Assembly (NCBI RefSeq): GCF_027706845.1
Contig: NZ_JAQGCZ010000004.1
Span: 496,001 to 560,000, forward strand
Direction of reading: 5' to 3'
DNA from: Mycolicibacterium sp. BiH015
GTDB lineage: Bacteria > Actinomycetota > Actinomycetes > Mycobacteriales > Mycobacteriaceae
Length of the DNA: 64,000 bases
Positions 34,554 through 41,576 of the stretch are shown here, piece after piece. Position 1 is the first letter of the stretch. Every line of letters begins with the position of its first letter. The notes under the pieces were generated by a model. The model did no database searches and had not been told where the DNA came from. It saw nothing but the letters and a program-made list of their open reading frames with translations. The position numbers and the translations under genes were made by a program.

Positions 34554-35942
34554 GTGGAGCGGCTGAGCGGTCTCGATGCGGGCCTTTTGTATAGCGAGTC
34601 GGCCACCGTGCCGATCCAGGTCTGCTCGGTGACCGAACTCGACACGTCGACGGTCCCGGGCGGCTACACCTTCGAGCGCTTCCGCGACATCCTTGCTGAG
34701 CGGGTGCCGGCGATCCCGGAATTCCGCATGGCGCTCGCCGACAGCGATCTCAACGTCGATCATCCGGTGTGGGTGGAGGACAAGACCTTTGACCTGTCCC
34801 GCCACGTCTACCGGATTGCGCTACCGGCCCCCGGCGGCCGCGACGAACTCGCCGCGGTGTGCGGGCACATCGCCTCGGTCGCGCTCGATCGCACCAAACC
34901 GCTGTGGGAGATGTGGGTCATCGAGGGCGTCGGCGGCGCCCGACCCGACGAGGGCGGCCCGCTCGCGGTGATGCTGAAGGTCCACCACGCCGCGGTCGAC
35001 GGGGTCTCTGCGGCCAACCTGCTCAGCCGTCTGCTCGACACCGAGCCCGACGCCGACCCGCCGGAGCCGGTGGAGGGCCCGGGTGAGGCGTCGACGCTGG
35101 AGATCGCCGCGGACGGGCTCTGGCGGGTCGTCACGATGCCCTGGCACGTCACCACCCGGGTGGTGCCGACCACGGCGGCGCTCGTCGCCAAGACGGTCAA
35201 CCGGGCGATGTCGGGCACCGCGATGGCGGCGCCGTTCTCGGCGCCGATGACGCCGTTCAACGCCCGGCTGACGTCGGAGCGCTCGGTTGCGTTCGCGCAG
35301 TTGAGCCTCGAGGACGTCAAGACGGTCAAGGACCGCTGCGAGGTGAAGGTCAACGACGTCGTGCTGGCGCTGTGCGCCGGTGCGTTGCGCGGTTACCTGG
35401 AAGGCCGCGACGAGCTTCCGGCCAAGCCGCTGATCGCCGTGGTGCCCGCGTCGGTGCATGGACAGTCCGACCGTCCAGGCCGCAATCAGCTGTCGGGGAT
35501 GTTCTGCAATCTGCACACCGACATCGAAGATCCGTGGGAGCGGCTGCAGGCGATCGGCGAATCCACCAATCGCGCAAAGGAACACAGCACGTCGCTGGGG
35601 CCCACGCTGCTGGTAGACCTCGCGCAGAGCATCACGCGGACCATGTTCACCGCGATGCTGGGCCTGTTGTCGCGCACCCCGCTGACCAACACGGCGATCC
35701 ACAACGTTGTCATCTCGAACGTGGCCGGGCCGTCCGAGACGTTGTACAGCGCGGGCGCGGAGGTCAAGGCGCTGTATCCGCTGGGCCCGATCTTCCACGG
35801 GTCGGGCCTCAACATCACCGTTTTCTCGCTGGGCGACAAGCTCAACGTCGGCATCATCTCGTGCCCGCAGCTGGTCGACGACCTGTGGGATCTGGCCGAC
35901 CGGTTCGAGGTCGAACTCAAGGAGCTGCTCAGCCGCTGCTGA
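34554..35942 (+). CDS. Wax ester synthase/diacylglycerol acyltransferase (WS/DGAT)
   Basis: 462 residues. It transfers acyl chains from acyl-CoA to diacylglycerol or fatty alcohols, making storage lipids. The catalytic motif HHAAVDG is intact (about residues 142-148), and the C-terminal ISNVAGPSETLYSAGA and N-terminal LSGLDAGLLYSE blocks fit the family. The start is GTG 34554, without a strong ribosome binding site. Mycobacteria carry many paralogues; this one has no operon partner, and a palindromic element separates it from the TetR gene. Confidence 0.92.
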   Translation: MERLSGLDAGLLYSESATVPIQVCSVTELDTSTVPGGYTFERFRDILAERVPAIPEFRMALADSDLNVDHPVWVEDKTFDLSRHVYRIALPAPGGRDELAAVCGHIASVALDRTKPLWEMWVIEGVGGARPDEGGPLAVMLKVHHAAVDGVSAANLLSRLLDTEPDADPPEPVEGPGEASTLEIAADGLWRVVTMPWHVTTRVVPTTAALVAKTVNRAMSGTAMAAPFSAPMTPFNARLTSERSVAFAQLSLEDVKTVKDRCEVKVNDVVLALCAGALRGYLEGRDELPAKPLIAVVPASVHGQSDRPGRNQLSGMFCNLHTDIEDPWERLQAIGESTNRAKEHSTSLGPTLLVDLAQSITRTMFTAMLGLLSRTPLTNTAIHNVVISNVAGPSETLYSAGAEVKALYPLGPIFHGSGLNITVFSLGDKLNVGIISCPQLVDDLWDLADRFEVELKELLSRC

Positions 35943-36082
35943 GTGACCTGGGCCTTTAGCGGTCCGGCAGAATTCCCACTACGGTCGTAGACCGGCGAAT
36001 CCCGTCGCAGGTTGGCGCTTGAGCGCCCCGCGAACCGGGAAGTCTCATTCGTCGCCGCCGGTCAACGACGGAAGGATCGCAT

Positions 36083-37525
36083 GTGAGCACCCGGAATGGC
36101 AGCTCGCGGCTGGGTACGCGTTTCGGGCCCTACGAGCTGCAGTCTGTCATCGGGGTCGGGGGTATGGGCGAGGTGTACCGCGCCTACGACACCCTGCGCG
36201 AGCGCATGGTCGCGATCAAGCTGCTGCGCCCCGAGATGGCCGCCGACCAGAGCTTCCAGGAGCGGTTCCGCAGGGAATCGCGCATCGCCGCGCGGCTGCA
36301 GGAACCGCACGTCATCCCCGTCCACAACTTCGGCGAGATCGACGGCGTCCTCTACATCGACATGCGCCTGGTCGAGGGCGAGAGCGTCAAGGACGCATTG
36401 CGCGCCGTGGGGGTGCTGCCGCCGGCCCGGGCGGTGTCGATCATCGGCCAAGTTGCGTCGGCATTGGATGACGCGCACGCCAACGGGCTGATCCACCGCG
36501 ACATCAAACCCGAGAACGTGCTGCTGACGTCGACGGACTTCGCGTACCTGGTGGACTTCGGAATCGCCCACGGCGGCGGCGAGGCGACGGTGACGTCGAC
36601 CGGGCTCGTGGTGGGGTCGAGCGCCTACATGGCGCCGGAGCGGTTCAACGGCGACCGCGGTGGCCCGGCGTCGGACATCTATTCGCTGACGTGCCTGCTG
36701 TACGAGACGCTGACGGGCCGCGCGCCGTATGAGGCGGGCGATGTCCGGCAGGTGTGGAGCGCGCACATGTTCGCGCCGCCGCCGCGGCCGAGCATCATGC
36801 GGCGCGGCGTCAGCCGCGCGTTCGACGACGTGATCGCGCGCGGGATGGCCAAGCAGCCGCAGGACCGGTACAAGACGGCCGGTGAGCTGGCCCGGGCGGC
36901 AGCCGCCGCGTTGGAGGCACCGGTGATTGCCGAGCCTGCGGCGCCGGTGACGCCGCCGTCGACGCGGCAGTACTCGGCGGTGTACCGAACCCCGCCGCCG
37001 ATGCCGGCGCCTCCCGCTCCCAAGTCCGCTCGGGATCAGGCCGCGCTGATCGGCGGCATCATCGGATTGTTCGCTCTGGCAATCATTTTTGCGGTGATCC
37101 TGGTGTTCGGCGGCGGCGGTCCTGATCCGCAGCCGCGGATACCGGCGTCCTCGTCGTCGTCCGAGGCACCGTCGAGCACCACGACGACGTCGGCGGTGGA
37201 GGGTGTGTCAGGCACGGATTCGCTTGGCTTCGTGGGGCATACAGCGCGCTGCGACTCCGGCGACACTCCGGCGGCGCTGATCCGGACGTCGCTGTCGCTG
37301 GCGATCATCTGCGAACGGGACTCGGGCGACTTCTACTATCGCGGCGAGCGGCTGCGCGACGGGGCGAACCGCGAGATCGACGGGGCGCGCCGGTCCGGTG
37401 ACGGGTTCACGGTGACGGGGTCGGACGGGGCGCGCTACGACGTGCAGCCGGATCAGTTGACGATTTCCAGTGGTGGCAAGGTGGATTCGGCGGAGCCGGC
37501 GTTGGAGTACGGTTCGGCGAACTGA
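36083..37525 (+). CDS. Ser/Thr receptor kinase (PknH/PknE-like) with short ectodomain
   Basis: 480 residues. The kinase domain (about 15-275) is complete: VIGVGGMGEVYRAYD, VAIKLL, HRDIKPEN, DFGIA, YMAPERF. A proline-rich juxtamembrane linker precedes one helix (about 320-345, LIGGIIGLFALAIIFAVILV). The ectodomain of about 120 residues has two cysteines (HTARCDSGD, AIICERDSG) probably bridged, and no resemblance to the PknH PASTA-less sensor that I can assert. GTG 36083 follows GGAAGGA. The MFS gene starts 12 bp after its stop, so the two are likely cotranscribed. Confidence 0.92.
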   Translation: MSTRNGSSRLGTRFGPYELQSVIGVGGMGEVYRAYDTLRERMVAIKLLRPEMAADQSFQERFRRESRIAARLQEPHVIPVHNFGEIDGVLYIDMRLVEGESVKDALRAVGVLPPARAVSIIGQVASALDDAHANGLIHRDIKPENVLLTSTDFAYLVDFGIAHGGGEATVTSTGLVVGSSAYMAPERFNGDRGGPASDIYSLTCLLYETLTGRAPYEAGDVRQVWSAHMFAPPPRPSIMRRGVSRAFDDVIARGMAKQPQDRYKTAGELARAAAAALEAPVIAEPAAPVTPPSTRQYSAVYRTPPPMPAPPAPKSARDQAALIGGIIGLFALAIIFAVILVFGGGGPDPQPRIPASSSSSEAPSSTTTTSAVEGVSGTDSLGFVGHTARCDSGDTPAALIRTSLSLAIICERDSGDFYYRGERLRDGANREIDGARRSGDGFTVTGSDGARYDVQPDQLTISSGGKVDSAEPALEYGSAN

Positions 37526-37537
37526 CAGGGGGGTCTG

Positions 37538-38884
37538 ATGACGACGAGCAGCGAAGCCACGTTGCCGAAGTCCAGCGCGGCGCAGACGCGGCGGGCGATC
37601 TGGAACACGCTGCGGGGGTCGTCGGGCAACCTCGTCGAGTGGTACGACGTCTACGTCTACACCGTGTTCGCCACGTATTTCGAGGGGCAATTCTTCGCGG
37701 AGTCGGAGAAGAACTCGACGGTGTACGTGTACGCGATCTTCGCGATCACGTTCGTGATGCGGCCCGTCGGGTCGTGGTTCTTCGGCCGGTTCGCCGACCG
37801 GCGGGGCAGGCGGGCGGCGCTGACGTTCAGTGTGTCGCTGATGGCGTTGTGCTCGGCGGTGATCGCGCTGGTGCCGTCGCAGGCGACGATCGGTGTTGCG
37901 GCACCGATCATTCTGATCCTGGCGCGGCTGGTGCAGGGGTTCGCGACGGGCGGGGAGTACGGAACCTCGGCGACGTACATGTCGGAGGCGGCGACGCGGG
38001 AGCGGCGCGGGTTCTTCTCGTCGTTCCAGTACGTGACGCTGGTGGGCGGGCACGTGCTGGCGCAGTTCACGCTGCTGATCCTGCAGGCCTTCCTGTCCGA
38101 CGACCAACTGCGTGAATTCGGTTGGCGCATCGCCTTTGCCATCGGTGGTGTGGCGGCCATCGTGGTGTTCTGGCTGCGGCGGACGATGGATGAGTCGCTG
38201 TCGGAAGAGGTGATCGAAGCGGCGCGCTCCGGCGAGGACAAGGGCGCCGGGTCGCTGCGCGAGCTGTTCACCACGTACTGGCGGCCGCTGCTGCTGTGCT
38301 TCCTGATCACGATGGGCGGCACCGTCGCGTTCTACACCTACAGCGTGAACGCGCCGGCGATCGTGAAGACGGCGTTCAAGGACGACCCGATGACGGCGAC
38401 GTGGCTGAACCTGTTCGGGCTGATCTTCCTGATGCTGCTGCAGCCGGTCGGCGGGTTGATCAGCGACAAGCTGGGGCGCAAGCCGTTGCTGGTGTTCTTC
38501 GGTGTCGGCGGGCTGTTCTGGACATATGTGTTGATCACGTTCCTGCCCGAAACGCAGTCGCCGCTGGCGTCTTTCGCGTTGGTGGCGGTCGGGTACGTGA
38601 TCTTGACGGGGTACACGTCGATCAACGCGCTGGTGAAGTCGGAGCTGTTCCCGCAGCGGGTGCGGGCGCTGGGTGTCGGGGTCGGGTATGCGCTGGCGAA
38701 CTCGATCTTCGGCGGGACGGCGCCGCTGATCTACCAGGCGGCCAAGGAGCAGGGCCACGTACCGCTGTTCATCGGGTACGTGACGGTGTGCATCGCGGTG
38801 TCGCTGTTCGTGTACGTGTTCTTCCTGGAGAACAAGAGCGAGACGTTCCTGGACCGCGAGCGGGGCTCGGCGTACCGGGTGTAG
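37538..38884 (+). CDS. MFS transporter of the metabolite:H+ symporter (MHS, KgtP-like) family
   Basis: 448 residues, about 12 membrane helices. The MHS start (GNLVEWYDVYVYTVFATYF), the loop motif GRFADRRGRRAAL and ARLVQGFATGGEYGTSATYMSEAA are the family markers. Relatives import 2-oxoglutarate, citrate, proline or shikimate. It sits immediately after the kinase gene, suggesting kinase control of uptake (inference). A palindromic element follows 6 bp after its stop. Confidence 0.9.
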   Translation: MTTSSEATLPKSSAAQTRRAIWNTLRGSSGNLVEWYDVYVYTVFATYFEGQFFAESEKNSTVYVYAIFAITFVMRPVGSWFFGRFADRRGRRAALTFSVSLMALCSAVIALVPSQATIGVAAPIILILARLVQGFATGGEYGTSATYMSEAATRERRGFFSSFQYVTLVGGHVLAQFTLLILQAFLSDDQLREFGWRIAFAIGGVAAIVVFWLRRTMDESLSEEVIEAARSGEDKGAGSLRELFTTYWRPLLLCFLITMGGTVAFYTYSVNAPAIVKTAFKDDPMTATWLNLFGLIFLMLLQPVGGLISDKLGRKPLLVFFGVGGLFWTYVLITFLPETQSPLASFALVAVGYVILTGYTSINALVKSELFPQRVRALGVGVGYALANSIFGGTAPLIYQAAKEQGHVPLFIGYVTVCIAVSLFVYVFFLENKSETFLDRERGSAYRV

Positions 38885-38890
38885 GCGATG

Positions 38891-38954
38891 CGCCGAGATA
38901 GCGCTGAGGGTTGTGGTTTTGCCCTCGATCACGACCCTCAGTGCTATCTCGGTG
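38891..38954. repeat. 64 bp palindromic element, copy 6 (22-20-22)
   Basis: Arms 38891-38912 and 38933-38954 match at 19 of 22 positions. The three mismatches are all G-U compatible in the RNA of the upstream MFS gene, so a full 22 bp stem can form. It shares CGCCGAGATAGCGCTGAGGG with copy 5. Confidence 0.85.
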
Positions 38955-39139
38955 GGTTCCGCTACTGCGCAGGCGGTTAGCCGGGCCAACTTCCTGAATA
39001 GCGTTGTCGCCGAAGGAGACTGGGTTACCGGTGACTTTCGCGGAGACGCTGCAGGCATGTGCGTCCGGATCCTTGGGTGTACCTCCACCACCCCGTGCGA
39101 TGATGACGCTTTGGTCGGGTGCAAGCAAAGGAGCTTGAG

Positions 39140-40291
39140 ATGGGGTTCGAACGAATTGACGAGCTTCTGGAAGGCGTGACCGCCGACGGTTCGCTGCACG
39201 GCGTTGCCGCGACCGTGGTCGGCCGCGACGGTGTGCTCTACGAGGGCGCAGCCGGAGAGGCGAAGCCCGACACGATGTTCCGCAACGCGTCGATGACCAA
39301 GGCTGTCGCCACTACCGCGGCGCTGCAGCTCGTCGAGCAGGGACGGGTCGACCTGGACGCGACCGTCGAGTCGATCGTGCCCGAGTTCGGCGAACTCCAG
39401 GTGCTGGATCACTTCGACGGCGGTGAGCCGGTCCTGCGTGCGCCCAAGACGCAGGCGACTGTCCGGCAGCTGATGAACCACACGGCCGGCTGTGGCTACC
39501 ACTTTCTCAACGAAAAGCTCTTCGCATACTGCGCCGATCAGAACTTTCCCAACCCGCTGGAGGGAATCAAGCAGAGCATCAGTGCGCCGCTGGTCCATGA
39601 TCCCGGCACGGTGTGGGAGTACGGCGTGAGCACCGACTGGCTCGGCATGGTCGTCGAGGCCGTCAGCGGCCAGACGCTGGCTGCCTACCTGGCAGAACAT
39701 GTCTACGGCCCGCTCGGCATGACGGACTCGACGTTCGACCCGACCGAGGAGCAGCGCGCGCGGTTGCTGCCCGTCCGCTTCCGGGCGCCGGGCGGCAGCC
39801 TGGTGGCGACTCCCCTCGACCTGCCGGCCGCCCCGGAGTGGGACGCCGCGGGCCACGGGTCGTACGGGACGATCGCCGACTACGGGCGCTTCGTGCGTGC
39901 CTGGCTCAACGGTGGCGAGCTCGACGGGGCGCGCATCCTCAAAGAGGAGACCGTCGAGCTGGCGTTGCGGGACCACCTCGACGGGGCGCCGCTGCCGAAG
40001 AAGATGGACCCGACAATCCCCGAGCTGACCAAGCCGGTCGAGTTGCTCGACGTGCCGCAGGGGTGGGGCCTGGGATTCCACCTGTATCTGGTCGACCTGC
40101 CCGGCATGCGCAGCGCCGGCTCGGCGGACTGGTCAGGGTTGTTCAACAGCTTCTTCTGGATCGACCGCCAGGCGGGGATCGGTGCGGTGATCGCGACGCA
40201 GCTCCTGCCGTTCTTCGACGACAAGGTGGTCGAGACGATCCTGCACTTCGAGGCCGCGATCTACGCAGAGCTCGGCGCGCCAGCCTCCTAG
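39140..40291 (+). CDS. Serine hydrolase of the beta-lactamase/class C PBP-like esterase family
   Basis: 383 residues. The nucleophile motif S-x-x-K is in NASMTKAVA, the second-site tyrosine is in EYGVSTDWLG (YxS in place of YxN), and the third region is near GHGSYGTIADYG. This matches esterases of the EstB/LpqK type more than true beta-lactamases; there is no signal peptide, so it is probably cytoplasmic. ATG 39140 follows AAAGGAG. The preceding 185 bp carry the palindromic element and presumably the promoter. Confidence 0.9.
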   Translation: MGFERIDELLEGVTADGSLHGVAATVVGRDGVLYEGAAGEAKPDTMFRNASMTKAVATTAALQLVEQGRVDLDATVESIVPEFGELQVLDHFDGGEPVLRAPKTQATVRQLMNHTAGCGYHFLNEKLFAYCADQNFPNPLEGIKQSISAPLVHDPGTVWEYGVSTDWLGMVVEAVSGQTLAAYLAEHVYGPLGMTDSTFDPTEEQRARLLPVRFRAPGGSLVATPLDLPAAPEWDAAGHGSYGTIADYGRFVRAWLNGGELDGARILKEETVELALRDHLDGAPLPKKMDPTIPELTKPVELLDVPQGWGLGFHLYLVDLPGMRSAGSADWSGLFNSFFWIDRQAGIGAVIATQLLPFFDDKVVETILHFEAAIYAELGAPAS

Positions 40292-40427
40292 CCTCGTTTC
40301 TGTCTTTCCAGCCGAGGGTGAGGAACCGCTCGCACGCCCTTGCTTGAGGGATAGGAAATCCTTCCCGTTCCGGCACTGGACTCTGGCTTGCCGGCGATTA
40401 CGAACGAGTGCTCTGACCAGCAGTATT

Positions 40428-40465
40428 CCTCTCAACAACACAACAACCCAGCACCACCTGAGAGG
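40428..40465 (+). promoter_or_regulatory. Possible ribosome-binding-site hairpin
   Basis: CCTCTCA (40428-40434) pairs with TGAGAGG (40459-40465), which is also the ribosome binding site 8 nt before ATG 40474. The 24 nt between are CA-rich and almost without G or T, so unlikely to compete for pairing. The stem would hide the site; possible thermosensor or protein-controlled switch. Confidence 0.4.
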
Positions 40466-40473
40466 GAAACATC

Positions 40474-40878
40474 ATGAGCGCATCGACCACCCGCACGGGC
40501 ATCAAGTACGCGGCAACCATCCTCGGCGCCTTCGCCATCCTCGGCGTCGCACCGGCCACCGCCTTCGCCGTCGACAACGAGCCCACGCCCAGCGGCGGCT
40601 GCACCTACACCGACGCGGACGGCTACCCGATCCCGATCGACGACGGCCAGGACATCTTCGTCGACGGCAAGATCGTCAGCTGCCGCGGCGGCACGATCAC
40701 CATCACGACGGCGCCCCAGAGTGGCGGCACCGCGGAGCCGACCGGGCCCACCAGCGGCGGCATCTTCCAGCCGCCGGTGGTCGACAGCGGCAGCGTCCTG
40801 GAACCGACGGAGCCCAAGGGCGGTGGCGGCTTCCGGCCGCCGGTGCTCAACCGCGTGCCGCTCCTCGCCCAGCCCTGA
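40474..40878 (+). CDS. Small secreted protein, unrecognised family
   Basis: 134 residues. A Sec signal peptide (about 1-32, GAFAILGVAPATAFAVD) is followed by a short Cys-containing segment (GGCTYTDADGYPIPIDDGQD, IVSCRGG) and a Pro/Gly/Thr-rich tail with repeated SGG and PPV elements. I recognise no domain. It may be a cell-wall protein. The gene stands alone; its leader can form a stem over the ribosome binding site. Confidence 0.75.
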   Translation: MSASTTRTGIKYAATILGAFAILGVAPATAFAVDNEPTPSGGCTYTDADGYPIPIDDGQDIFVDGKIVSCRGGTITITTAPQSGGTAEPTGPTSGGIFQPPVVDSGSVLEPTEPKGGGGFRPPVLNRVPLLAQP

Positions 40879-40958
40879 CCGCAACAGCGACTCGGCCCGT
40901 CACGAAGCGGTGACGGGCCGACAGTCGTACGCCAGAATGCCCTTCAGAGGAGGTGTGC

Positions 40959-41576
40959 ATGTCTTCCCACCTGGAGGTTTTCCGACCGACCGGACGTGAG
41001 CTCGTCCCGTTGGCCGGCCCGCGCGTGACGCTGGGTAAGGCCGCAAGCAACGCCATCGCGCTGGAGCACGACGACACCGTCTCCCGACTGCACGCCGTCT
41101 TCGAAAACCTCGGGGCCGCATGATCGATCCGCGACATGGGCAGCCGCAACGGCACATACCTCAACGGCGAGAAGATCACCGCCGAACGCGTCCTGCACTC
41201 CGGTGACGAGGTGCGTGTGGGCAAGTCGCGGATGATCTTCTGGATGGTGCACGACTCCGCGGACGGCGGCCGCGACGAGGAGACCGTCACGGCCCAGCCC
41301 GTCGAGGCGCCGCCGCGGCTGACCCGGCGCGAAGACGACGTGCTCGTGGTGTTGTGCCGGCCGTTGGTTTCCGATGACCCGTTTCCCGAACCCGCGTCGG
41401 TCAAGGCGATGGCCCGAGAGCTCTTTGTCACCGAGGCCGCCGTCAAGCAACACCTGCAGAATCTCTACGACAAGTTCGCCATCCCCGCCGAGGGTGACCG
41501 TCGTGTCCGGCTGGCCAACGAGGCGCTGCGCCGCGGCGTGGTCACCCTGGCGCAGCTGCGTGACGGCGCTACGTGA
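40959..41576 (+). pseudogene. FHA-domain regulator interrupted by in-frame TGA
   Basis: From ATG 40959 (after AGGAGGT) the frame encodes an FHA domain (LGKAASNAIALEHDDTVSRL, HAVFENLGAA), hits TGA at 41121-41123 (codon 55), then continues in the same frame with SIRDMGSRNGTYLNGEKI and on to a C-terminal helical region (ARELFVTEAAVKQHLQNLYDKF) ending at 41576. FHA domains bind phosphothreonine, and in this family the position of the TGA is normally Trp (TGG), so one base change explains it. Everything else, including the SRNG binding motif, is intact, so the lesion is recent, a sequencing error, or suppressed. An ATG at 41136 could restart translation but would give only half an FHA domain. It overlaps the convergent kinase gene by 8 bp. 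Confidence 0.85.

Noticed and set aside
37208..40081. Open frame of 957 codons on the minus strand opposite the MFS and serine-hydrolase genes
   Set aside because: It lies antisense to three well-supported genes, is very rich in Arg, His and Gln as expected from the antisense frame of GC-rich codons, and has no family resemblance.
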